Shown here: positions 1 to 11,690 of the stretch, one piece after another | Layout: each line of letters begins with the position of its first letter | How positions within the stretch are numbered: position 1 is the first letter of the stretch | Assembly: GCA_036250225.1 (NCBI GenBank) | Contig: JAPZLL010000009.1 | Location: 1,178,001-1,242,000, forward strand | Reading direction: 5' to 3' | DNA: 64,000 bases | Source: Cercophora sp. LCS_1 | Lineage: Eukaryota; Ascomycota; Sordariomycetes; Sordariales; Lasiosphaeriaceae | Made by a program: the position numbers and the translations under genes | Notes under the pieces: generated by a model | Seen by the model: only the letters and a program-made list of their open reading frames with translations | The model's database searches: none | What the model was told of the DNA's origin: nothing

Positions 1-1
1 C

Positions 2-1808
2 GATAAAATGGACGAGGTCAAGCGCCTGGCTGACCAGATGGATAAGCACGGTCTCTCGGACCGTGTCACCACTGGTGTCCTGGCCTCCACCGCCGCCAGC
101 AAGGACGTCAAGATCTCGAGCGTCAGCTTGGTGTTCCACGGTCGTGTCCTTATCCAGGACTCCATCATGGAGTTGACCTTGGGCCGCCGGTACGGCCTGT
201 TGGGCGAGAACGGCTGCGGAAAGAGTACCCTCCTCAAAGCCATCGCCAAGCGCGAATACCCGATTCCCGAGCATATCGACATCTATCTCTTGAACGAGGG
301 CGCTCCGCCCACCGACCTGGGTGCGCTTGAGTGGGTGCTCAAGGAGGCTGAGAACGAGATGGACCGTCTCGATAAGTTGGCTGAGAAGATTCTTGAGGAG
401 GAGGGCCCCGAGTCCCCAGTGCTGATGGATCTTTACGATGTGAGTTTCGCTGGCCCACAAGCAGTGACAACGCTAACAATGTGTCTAGCACATGGAGAAG
501 ATGGACCCCTCTACCTTTTCCACCCGCGCCTCCCTCATTCTCACCGGTCTTGGCTTCAACAAGGTCACCATCAACAAGAAGACCAAGGACATGTCCGGTG
601 GGTGGAGGATGCGTGTTGCGCTTGCCAAGGCCCTCTTCGTTAGGCCGACGCTCCTCCTCCTCGACGACCCCACTGCCCATTTGGATCTCGAGGCCTGCGT
701 GTGGCTGGAAGAATACCTCAAGAAGTGGGATCGTACGCTCGTCTTGGTCTCCCACTCCATGGATTTCCTCAACGGTGTCTGCACTAGCATGATCGACATG
801 CGCGAGAAGAAGCTCATCTACTACGGTGGTAACTACGACTCGTATATCAAGACACGATCCGAGCAGGAAACAAACCAGATGAAGGCCTACCAGAAGCAGC
901 AGGACGAAATTGCCCACATCAAGAAGTTCATTGCCAGCGCTGGTACTTACGCCAACTTGGTGCGACAGGCCAAGTCTCGACAAAAGATCTTGGACAAGAT
1001 GGAGGCCGACGGTTTCATTCAGCCTGTCCACCAAGACAGAGTCTTCAGCTTCCGTTTCGCTGATGTTGAGAAGCTGCCTCCCCCGGTCCTGTCTTTTGAT
1101 GATGTTACCTTCTCGTACTCTGGTGAGGCGAAGGATGACCTGTACCGAAATATTGACCTTGGTTTCGACATGGACTCCCGAACGGCCCTTGTCGGCCCCA
1201 ACGGTGTTGGCAAGTCGACCCTGCTGCGCCTCATGACTGGAAAGCTGTCTCCTACCAACGGTTCCGTGACCAGGCACACCCATTTGAAGCTTGGTCTCTA
1301 CTCCCAGCACTCGGCTGAGCAGCTCGATCTTACCAAGTCGGCCCTCGACTTCGTCCGTGACAAGTATGCCAGCAAGTCGCAAGACTACCAGTACTGGAGA
1401 CAACAGCTCGGCAAGTACGGTCTGAGTGGTGAGGCCCAGACCTCCCTGATCGGCACTCTCTCCGATGGTCAGCGCAGTCGTATCGTCTTTGCTTTGTTGG
1501 CCATTGAAGGACCAAACATGCTGCTCCTTGACGAGCCGACTAACGGTTTGGATATCCCGACAATCGACAGCTTGGCGGATGCTATCAACGCTTTCAGCGG
1601 TGGTGTCATCGTCGTCAGCCACGACTTCAGGTTTGTGCTCTTCCCGATCCGTCTTTCTCCAGCTTTGCTAACATGCCGTAGACTCCTTGACAAGATTGCC
1701 AAGCAGATTCTCGTGTGCGAGAACAAGACCATCAAGCCATGGAACGGGACGATATCGGAGTACAAGAACTACCTGCGGAAGAAGATGATTTCCGCTGGCG
1801 CAGTCTGA
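2..1808 (+). CDS. arb1: ARB1-type ABCF ATPase (ribosome biogenesis), 5' partial
   Basis: This is an ABC-F ATPase closely matching yeast Arb1, a soluble protein needed for 40S and 60S ribosome assembly and export. Exons are 2-439, 489-1630 and 1682-1808. The introns (440-488, GTGAGT..TAG; 1631-1681, GTTTGT..TAG) restore the conserved text across both junctions, for example VVSHDFRLLDKIAKQI. Two ATP cassettes are visible. The first has Walker A GENGCGKST (about nt 205), signature MSGGWRMR and Walker B LLLLDDPTAHLD. The second has GPNGVGKST (about nt 1194), signature LSDGQRSR and LLLDEPTNGLD. The reading frame is open to the window edge with no stop, and the Met at 8 aligns inside the yeast protein, so the true start and the basic N-terminus lie upstream. 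There are no transmembrane segments, as expected for ABCF. INO80 follows in the same direction. Confidence 0.95.
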
Positions 1809-4080
1809 AAAGATTGACACTGCACCTTGAAGTTTGCGTGTGTATATGACGGGACCAGGAGAGGTCGCATCGTGGCCTGCACGGCAAAGACGCCGTTGCC
1901 GCAGAGTACTGGCCAAAAAGGGGTGCCCCGAAGGGCAGAAATGAGCGCAACGGCAGCGCCACCTCAGGCCCATAGAGGAGGCCGGGGGCGCAGAACGTCG
2001 TTCTTTGAGCTCGTGGACACGCTACGACTGGGCTTTTGGGATGGGGATAGACTTGACAGCGTTTGCTTTTCACTGCGCTCCCACCATTCTTTAGACGCAT
2101 CTAGACACTGAGTAATGAGAATATCAGGTCTAGTGATGAACAATATTGCTACTGTTGCAATCGCTTTTGTCTTTTGATGGTTGTGATGCGACGGTGGTTC
2201 GTTTGACCCGGAGTCATCCGGATGCAAACCCTCAACGGTTCGAAAGAAGTGGGGACATGTGAGGCCATTCCAAGAATCGGGTTTGTATTGCCGAACGCAG
2301 TTCGTCGCCCCTTGGCCTATCGTCTTTGAAGCGTGGAAGACACGGCAAAAATATTTTACGGCACCAACAATGGCCTTGTCGAGTACCTTGAACCAAGAAA
2401 TGGTCGTGATGGCACAAAGGCAGGCAGCCGGCTGTTTTCTTTTCGCAGATTTGCACCGGAATTGCTTGCAGGCTGTGGAAGGTCTGGAAAAGTTAGGTTG
2501 AGCCCGGTCCCTTTTCTCGCCTCCTGCGGCTTCTGGGGTTGCGCTGGCGGTTTTTGTTAGAGAGGGGAATTGCCATCCGTTCCGGTTGGCAAGCGGGCCC
2601 GTCGCTGCTTGCTTGGAGGCACGAGCCAGGATGCAGCCCGCGCAGCCCCAGCGGGTAATTCACCAGGGCTGAGGGGGTTTGCTCCTTGACGGGGCCAGGG
2701 AGGGGGTGGCCTTAGAGCTGTTAGGGAGGCTGGATCTCGCGATGGAGAATCAAATGGGTGATTGGGCTTCTTGTTGATCACGGATTTGGGATTCCAGGTT
2801 TGGATTCCAGGTTTGGGGGCAGAGCTTAAGGAATTTAGTCAACCTTGTGATGATGATTATGAACGGGGCGCGTGATCAAAGAAGGCACAATTTGGATTGG
2901 GTACGGAGCCATCTTCGTGTTCCAATTTGGCGGACTCCATTGAGGTATTGATGTTTTGCAGCGGTCATTGCCAAGACCGCTGAACCCATCATGAAGCAAG
3001 GAGGCTGATCCAGCCTGGAACTGGGAATTGGAACGGTCGAGGCTCGTCGCGCATCTCGACTCTGGAATCATGTGTGGCGCGAAGAGCTCCAAAAATCGAC
3101 GTGACAGAGAATTTGCTTCTGATCGGATTATCTGTCAACACGAAAGACGACCGCGATGTTTTGTCTGCTGGCTGCTCGCTATTCGCGTGGCACGAGATCT
3201 GAGCGGATTTCCGATCTGGAGGTTGACGAATGAGAGACACTAACAGAAGGGGTGGGGTGAAGCTAGTGGGGCTGACTTGCGGGAAGTGGTCCTGACTTTG
3301 CTGGATCGGGATGTGTGGACTGGGACGCTGCTGGATGGATCACCTTCGCGAGAGGTGAGAAGAAGCGGGTGTCAAAGGGGCATTTGGGGGGAAAAGGTCT
3401 GCACCGCACACAACCAGCTTTGCGATGTGGCCAAATCGAGTCGAGCGGTCCAGCCTGGCAATCACGCCCCGTCCCATGGATTTTCATCCAACACCATCCC
3501 CAACACCACTTCCCATCTTCCCATCACCCATCACCACCACTTGACCATCGTCGTCGTCGCTGGGAACTGCGGCCCAAGCAACCCCCGAGGCGCCGCGCCC
3601 ATTTTCTCTGATTGCCCATTTCCGGTGATCGCTTCTGCCGTGCCAGTGCAGCGACGACACCGTGACCACGCTTTTGTCAACCTACACCACCGCCCGACCG
3701 CCCAGAAACCCTCGTTTTCCCGTCCATCGCTACCATTTCGTCGCATTTTCGTGATAACCTCGCCGACCACCACTGTCACCGTTCGACACGCGGACCCCCC
3801 GCCCCCGTATTTGCGCTGTCGCGTTAATTCATCCCAAACACTCCGACTTGTATCTCGTCCGAACGTCCTTACCGGACTCTCCGTCCACGAACGACGAGAG
3901 CTGTCTGCGATCACGGCATCGGGCGCATTCGCCGTGCATCTAGATTGAGATAGTAGTCGAGTCGTATTTTAGTCCCACGGCGTCCGACGCGTTGACGCAC
4001 TCTCGATGGGGCGCACATAACCTGTAAACTCCGATAAAACACATTGTGGAATTGGGTTTTGAGGGAGCAGCAGCAGCATC
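1809..4080. other. Intergenic region and probable long INO80 leader
   Basis: About 2.3 kb with no convincing gene. The first few hundred bases should hold the ARB1 3' UTR. The stretch from about 3480 is rich in C/A/T low-complexity sequence (CCATC, CACCA and CGTC runs) and looks like the promoter and 5' UTR of the next gene. The 223-codon open frame at 3277-3948 has no recognisable domain and sits in this leader. Confidence 0.5.
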
Positions 4081-7000
4081 ATGGACCGCTTCTCGACAGT
4101 GCTGCAGCGCCCGCCTCATTTCGATGAGGATGGGAGCAATGGGGCCTCGAGCGAAGATCGAGCTCCACGGGGAGGTCTGCTCCGCGACATCCTGAACCCA
4201 GTGAGCTCGGCCCCTCAAGCCCCATCAGCAGCATTAGGACCTCCTCCACGAGGACACCCATCACCATTCAGTCTGAGATCACCAACGCAACCCGACCTAC
4301 ATCAACCACATCCATCACCCTACTCCGCGTCGCCGCCCAGGGAGCCATCGGGCCCGAGGTCCATCCTAAACAATCCCAATCCCTTCATGTCAGCGCCTGC
4401 CGCCTCCTCCCTCCCACCGCCGTCGCTGCAAGCTCCGCCAACCATCGCATCGTCAGCGACCATCTCAACGCCCGCAGGCCCAGCAGCCAGCTCGTCCAAC
4501 CTGCAACACCCTCCGCGGTCGCCGTTGCACGCGCCTCCAGTCTATTATCCGTCCGATCTCCGAGATCGCGACCAGACGCGCGAAAAGGGCGGCAGTGGCT
4601 ATTACGATCCAACTGCCGACACCTCGAGCAAAAAAGAGCGTGAGCGTGTTTCTGACACTGGCTCCTGGCGGAACGCGACGCAGGCATCGACGCCAAAGGT
4701 GAGTGAGCTGCAATCAACAGAAGAAAGCTTTGGGCACCCAAGTGCCAATCCCAAAACTTTCCCAATTCCCAATTCCAACCACCAAACGTTCCAGTCTTTT
4801 CTTTTCCCATTCACCCTTTCCAACACGTCGCCGTGGCGCTCTTTTTTTCGCCCGTTCTTACAACACCACCACCAAAAACTCCCCAGGCCTTCGACGTATT
4901 CTCGGGGTTGCAGCCACTCTTGATCGCCCCCGTTTTTTCTTTGACCAAACCAAAAGCTGCACCTTTTTTCTCACGACCGCAACCAATTGTCTGCTCTCCT
5001 GCCAGGTCAACTGACGCAACCTTTTCTTCCCCCCATTTTAGGCTCGCGATCCGTACAATTACTCGCAATCCTCCACCGAGTATTACAACAACGGAAGTTA
5101 CGCATCGCCCGCGGCAGCAACATTCCCGCCGCGGAGCCCCATCACCCACCCCCATCCTGCATCCGCTGCAGGCTCCATCAGTCCTTCCTCCAGACAGCCA
5201 AAGATGGCATCACCGAGTTTAAAGCACGCCTCCGTTCCTGGGGCCGGCAGCAACGGTGCACCAGCTGCCGCATTTTCGGCCTCGACGCGCCACGAGTCGC
5301 CAGCACCTTCGACCAAGGTTTCTGCTTCAAGTGTAAGTTTTGAATGCTTTGGCCCGGATGAAAATAGGGCGATTCCCCGCTAACGCTGTTGCCGCCAGAC
5401 ACCAAGCCGTGCCGCTGGCGTCATGTCCTTCTCCAATATACTCTCAAACTCCGAGCCTGTTTCGAAGCCGAGACCAATTTCCCCACTCGTTGATGACACC
5501 CCGATCAAAATCGAAAGGCCCGAGCAGACCGAAAGGTTGGACAAGGCGGAGAGGGAGAAGAAGGCGCCCCGCAGGAGCACAAAGTCGCGCGTCTCTGACA
5601 TCAGAAATTCCGAGGCCACTCCCAAGGCCTCGTCACGCCGGGCGTCGGCCAAGTTGGAGACACCACCCACAACCATGCGCGTTCCAATCAAGAGGCTTGC
5701 CAATGGCCATCCAAAGCAGAAGACATTTTCTGCCGACAAGGAGAAGAAGATCCAAGAGGTCATGAACAAATTGGAGCTCGACGATGCCACAGACGATGAC
5801 TTCGATGACGAGGAGCGCATCTGGCGCGAGCGTGTCAGAAGCCGTCGACTTGAGATGAACCAACGCGATCTTTCTCTGCACCAATACCGACGCGGCGACT
5901 ACACCGAGATGGAGGCTAAGAAGCTCAAGGTGCACGCGGATCTCGGCAAGAGGCGATACGACGACGAGCATTTCGACGAAGCTTTGCAGGAAGTCCGGGA
6001 GCGCGAGTTGTTCGCCGAGAAGGAGCGAAAGAAGGATATGCAGCGAAAGAGACGTCGCGAGAAGTCCATGGCCACCACGATGGAGCAGAAGGCTGCCGCC
6101 CTTGCTCGAGCCTCTGCCACCCAAGACGAAGCCGAGAGACTGAAGTACCTGCGAGAAGCTGAACGCGCCAGTAAGAAGGTGCAGCAGACCAAGCTCATTC
6201 TTCAGAGAGGCCACAAGGGGCCCGCCCGCAACCTCGCATCCTTGGAACCGAATCTCGAGGGTGGTACTATGTCCACGTTCCCCACAGATAGCCTGGAGAC
6301 CGGCAAGGGCAAGGGCAAGGGCCGAACCGGTACAAGGCTGAAGAAGTCGAAGGAGCAGAAGCAAGCCGAGAAGGACTCAGCCGAGGCCGCGCAGGCCGCC
6401 CTGGACGCCGGTGAGGAGTTGCCGAGCAAGGAAGAAACCAAGATTCGCATCAAGTTCAGCAAAACCAAGGTCGGCCGAGAGGACGCGGACAGGGACAAGG
6501 AGAACAAGGAGCCAAAGGAACCCAAAGAGCACGAGAGGATTATCGAGGAACCGAAGGATCCTCTGGAGCTCAAGTTCCAGACCAAGGGTTACAACCAGAT
6601 CTACGACCAGATTTGGCGCGACTTGGCCAGGAAAGATGTCAGCAAAGTGTACCGTCTTGCAACCGACTCGTACGCGACCAAGGCGTCCAACCTGAAGAAG
6701 ACGGCCATCTTGGCATCCAAGGAGGCGAAGCGATGGCAGCTCCGGACTAACAAGGGTACTAAAGACCTTCAGGCTCGTGCTAAGCGCGTTATGCGCGACA
6801 TGATGGGCTTCTGGAAACGGAACGAGCGAGAGGAGCGCGACCTGCGGAAGGCTGCTGAGAAACAAGAGCTCGAGAACGCCCGCAAGGAGGAGGCGGACCG
6901 AGAGGCCGCGCGCCAGAAGAGGAAGCTCAACTTCCTCATCTCGCAGACCGAGCTGTACTCGCATTTCATCGGCAAGAAGATCAAGACCAACGAGGTGGAG

Positions 7001-9954
7001 CGGAGTACCGACCATCCAGACGAGATCAAAGAAGATGCCAACAAGATCCCCGAGAACACCCTCGATGTTGAAGAGCCTACTGGGCCCATTGGTAGCAAGG
7101 TCACCAACTTTGAGAATCTTGACTTCGATGCCGAGGATGAGTCTACTCTCCGCGCTGCCGCCATGGCAAATGCCCAGAACGCCATCGCTGAAGCACAACG
7201 CAAGGCCCGGGAGTTCAACAACGATTCCAAGATGGATGAGGACGGCGAGATGAACTTCCAGAACCCGACCGGTATGGGTGATGTCGAGATCGAGCAGCCC
7301 AAGCTTTTGAACTGCCAGCTCAAAGAATACCAGCTCAAGGGTCTCAACTGGTTGGTCAACCTGTACGAGCAAGGCATCAACGGTATTCTCGCCGACGAAA
7401 TGGGTCTCGGCAAAACGGTCCAGTCCATTTCGGTCATGGCATACCTGGCCGAAAAGTACGACATCTGGGGCCCTTTCCTCGTTGTTGCCCCGGCATCCAC
7501 TCTTCACAACTGGCAGCAAGAGATCACCAAGTTCGTACCGCAGTTCAAAGTCCTTCCGTATTGGGGCACCGCAGGTGACAGAAAAGTGCTGCGCAAGTTC
7601 TGGGATCGCAAGCACACGACCTACAAGAAGGATGCCGCGTTCCACGTCATGATCACCTCATACCAGCTCGTCGTCTCAGATGTTGCCTACTTCCAGAAGA
7701 TGAAGTGGCAGTACATGATCCTTGACGAGGCGCAGGCCATCAAGAGCTCGCAGAGTTCTCGTTGGAAGTGCCTGCTTGGCTTCCACTGCAGAAACAGGCT
7801 GCTTCTTACTGGCACGCCCATCCAGAACAACATGCAGGAACTTTGGGCCCTTCTCCATTTCATTATGCCGTCTCTGTTTGACTCGCACGACGAGTTCAGC
7901 GAGTGGTTCTCCAAGGACATCGAGTCTCACGCTCAAAGCAACACCAAGCTCAACGAGGACCAACTCAAGCGTTTGCACATGATCCTGAAGCCCTTCATGC
8001 TTCGTCGTGTGAAGAAGCATGTCCAAAAGGAGCTCGGCGACAAGATTGAACTCGATGTGTTCTGCGATCTCACGTACCGCCAGCGGGCCCTATACGCGAA
8101 TCTCCGCAACCAGATCAGCATCATGGATCTTATCGAAAAGGCGACTATTGGTGATGATGATTCCGCTAGTCTGATGAACCTCGTCATGCAATTCCGCAAG
8201 GTCTGCAACCACCCCGATCTCTTCGAGCGCGCCGACACGGCTTCGCCCTTTTCGTGCGGCTACTTTGCCGAGACTGCCTCCTTCCTCCGGGAGGGCAACA
8301 ACGTGACCGTCGGCTATTCTGCCCGCAGCTTGATCGAGTACAACCTTCCAAAGCTCATCTGGCGTGAGGGAGGCAGGCTAGGAAATGCTGGCGACGATAA
8401 CCCGTCGGCCGGGTTCAGGAGCAAGTACCTCGGCCACATGATGAATATCTGGGCGCCCGACAATGTGCGGGAGAGCTTAGATGGTAGCAACACATTCTCC
8501 TTTCTCCGCTTTGCGGACACTAGCCCCCAGGAAATTTATAGAGCCAGCCATAAGGATGTCTTTGCTCGTGCCGTGGATCTCGCGGGCAAGAAGAACCGGC
8601 TCGGCCGCATGCAGATTGTCTACAGTGAGCCTGAGGATAAGAAGTGGACCCCAGCCCACGCCTTGTTCCAGGTCCGGGAGCGCGAGGGTCGCAACGTCCT
8701 TGCCGAAATCACTGAGCAGGGTGTCCTGAGCAACTTGATGAACGTTGCTCGCTCTTCGTTCGTTGATACTGGCCTTGGGCGCTTGGAGCAGGCAGCAACC
8801 CGACGCGCCACCGCCCCGCCGATCGAGGTTGTCTGCGACAGCCGCGCCGCTGTCACAGAGCGCGAGAACATCTTGTTCAACGCCCCGATGCGCAAGGCCC
8901 TGTTTGGCCCCACCATCCCGGAGGAGAGAGCGCTTGTCACTCAAAAGGTGCCTTTATCAAGATACCCGCCTCCGGCATTGCTACCTGCTCCCGACAAGGA
9001 CAAGCAACGTTTTACCAACATTACTGTGCCCTCGATGCAAAGATTCGTGACGGACTCGGGCAAGCTCGCCAAGCTGGACTCTCTGCTGCGGGAGCTGAAG
9101 GAGGGTGGTCATCGTGTGCTCCTTTACTTCCAGATGACTCGCATGATCGACTTAATGGAGGAGTACTTGACATACCGCAACTACAAATACTGCCGATTGG
9201 ACGGCTCAACGAAGCTCGAGGACAGACGAGATACGGTGGCCGACTTCCAGACCCGGCCAGAGATCTTTATCTTCCTCTTGTCTACTCGTGCTGGTGGTCT
9301 GGGCATCAATCTCACAACCGCCGACACTGTCATCTTTTATGACTCCGATTGGAACCCGACAATTGACTCACAAGCCATGGATCGCGCCCATCGTCTTGGT
9401 CAGACGAAGCAGGTCACGGTGTACCGTCTCATCACCCGGGGCACCATCGAGGAGCGTATTCGCAAGCGTGCCATGCAGAAGGAGGAGGTGCAGCGCGTCG
9501 TCATTACCGGCGGCTCCTCAGCTGCAGGGGGCGGCGTCGACTTCTCGGGTCGTCGGGCACCCGACAACCGCAATCGCGACATTGCCATGTGGCTTGCGGA
9601 TGATGAACAGGCCGAGCTCATCGAGCGTCGCGAGAAGGAACTTTTGGCGAGTGGCGAGTATGACAAGATCCAGAAGAAGAAGGGCGGGAAGCGCAAGCGA
9701 GTCGAAACAGGCGCTGCCGTCAGCCTGGACGAGATGTATCATGAGGGTAAGCTTTCCCAGGTTTTCCTGACCACAACAAGCTCTAACCAGGCGCAGGTGA
9801 GGGTAATTTTGACGATAAGCAAGCCTCCGGCACCGCGACGCCCACTGTAGATCCGACCGACGGCCGTCCAGGCAAGCGCAAGAAGGGCGGCGGAAAGAAG
9901 GCCAAGACAACGAAACAGCGGCTCGCCATCGCTGACGGCCAGATCGATATATAA
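4081..9954 (+). CDS. ino80: INO80 chromatin-remodelling ATPase
   Basis: Catalytic subunit of the INO80 complex, a nuclear Snf2-family ATPase that slides nucleosomes and evicts H2A.Z. Four exons: 4081-4698, 5042-5332, 5399-9746 and 9797-9954, giving 1804 aa. Introns are 4699-5041 (343 bp, long for this window), 5333-5398 and 9747-9796. The first 600 or so residues are Pro/Ser-rich, then charged and probably disordered. The DBINO/HSA segment spans about residues 693-830 and binds actin-related proteins. The Snf2 N-lobe begins near 943 with motif [10 protein letters not shown] (about 967) and motif [12 protein letters not shown] (about 1078). The split-ATPase insertion typical of INO80 covers about 1250-1520. 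The C-lobe has [10 protein letters not shown] (about 1540) and motif [15 protein letters not shown] (about 1629). The last exon adds a Lys-rich tail. The start is the first ATG of a frame continuous with the HSA region. Confidence 0.95.
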
Positions 9955-11690
9955 CCCAGGCTAGCCACGCCCCGTGAGGATGACGAACATTTCCATGTCG
10001 CTCTCATGGCTTGCGAAGGAATAGAGACTCGCTCGCCCAACCAGGCATCATCTTTACGTGGAAAAGACGGGAGGAATACTGTGTATTGTAGGAATATCAG
10101 GCGGGCCATTCTGCATGGTTACAGGGAGGGGTCTAACGGAACAAAAAGTGCCGCACTTTTCATGTTCTTCTTTTTTTCTGTGTCTTGTTTTACGAACCAT
10201 TCGGAACGGCGCCGGGACAATCTTTTGTGTGTGTTTTCTGACGGCAAAGGGCAAGCTAAGGGTGGCAAAGCAGCGAGATATCTGTGTCGGGTTGTGGACT
10301 TGCTTTTTAGATGGCATCATTCTTTTTTTCTCGCACCCATTTTTCTTATTCGAAATATTCTAGACGTATGACCGTGATCATATCTTCATATCTGTTGCTG
10401 TGTCCGCTTTTCTTTTGATCGGTGTGGTTGTGGTTGAGCGGTGTTTGTGAATGATAGTGAGAGACGAGATGTGGCAAGGTTGAGCAGACAGGCATACATG
10501 TGATCTAGAGCAGGCTTTTTGCGAGCGATGCATTGGTATAAAAGATAAATATATGATACAGTGGGTTCCCGGTGGATTGCATCTGTAGTTGCTGTTTGTG
10601 ATGTCTCCTTGCCGTTCGTGAGTTGGAGCCCGGCGTCGTGTTGGAAATGTTTAGACCCAAATTGCCCGCTGGTTGAAGGGACGGGATGGGGTTTGCTTGG
10701 GGGCAGGGCGCCAATTCCCGGATGGAAGGCCACTGTCGCAGCAGGGTTGCAAAGCCTGAAGCGAAAGCGGCAAGCCAGGACTTCAGGCCCTGAAGTTCAA
10801 AGTCTTGGGGCGAGGCGGGGGCAATGCGGGGTTCCATGACGCGGGGGTTCGTGTCCAACACAGGGCACGCAGCGTGTCGGCCACCGAGCCGTGAACATGC
10901 ATACTTTCTCCAGGTGTTAAGTCCAGCCCCCGACCTTGGGGAGGTTCTAAACGGCATTGCCCACTCGTTCATCAATTTATTCATCAATTTATTCGCAGTT
11001 CCTCGCAGTCGTTACGACGAGGGGCAGACAGTCCCAAGGTGCCGACACACCTCGTCAAACGTTCAAACGTTTTGGCCAAAATGAACCAAGTCCGGGCGCT
11101 CGACGAGGACCTGGAGGCAGGCAAAAGAACGCTCAGGAGGCAAACACCACGGACATCTACAACTCGCGCCTTCACACTCAACCGCTCAGATTCCCGCTGA
11201 CATCGGTGCGAATGTCTTCGAAACGGAGGCTAGCCAAGTTTTATTCACGGATCAGCACCGCGAGGACTGACCCTCGGGAACAGCCCAGCACGGTCGTTCG
11301 TCCTCGTGAATTTGCACGACAAATCGCCCTCTCGATGATGCTACGCCTGTTTGGGGTAGTTTCAGGTTCTTTTGCAGGGTCGTCCTCACTGATATCCTGG
11401 ACGCAAGGTCGCAATCCTCAGGTAGCGAATCGCCAAGGCCTTCCATCGTGTCTTCGTTGCATGAACTCTCGTCCCATTGAATAATCTCCAATGCAGTCCC
11501 CAGCGCAGCGTCCATGCAGCGCAGCAGTCCCATCATCAAGCACCACCGGGATCCCGGGACCAGAACCAAGCGCATCGGTATTATTTCATGCGATTTCTCA
11601 GTGCTTTTGTTCGTCGTCGTCAACCACATGGATGATCTTCCTTCCTTCCAGGCAGGTGGGTGAAGTCAGCCTCTGTCTGCGGTGTGGGGT
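9955..11690. other. Intergenic region
   Basis: About 1.7 kb without a supportable gene. It holds the INO80 3' flank, a perfect tandem duplication of CATCAATTTATT at about 10970-10993, and the promoter of the next gene. The open frames at 10505-10987 and 10957-11484 show no domain or codon-like character. Confidence 0.5.

Noticed and set aside
339..1622. 427-codon minus-strand open frame
   Set aside because: It lies antisense to the ARB1 exons and is a codon-bias shadow; the plus strand carries both ATPase cassettes.
3277..3948. 223-codon plus-strand frame upstream of INO80
   Set aside because: Low-complexity leader sequence with His/Thr/Pro runs and no recognisable fold.
6377..7645. 422-codon minus-strand open frame
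   Set aside because: Antisense to INO80 exon 3, Leu/Val-rich mirror of the charged sense sequence.
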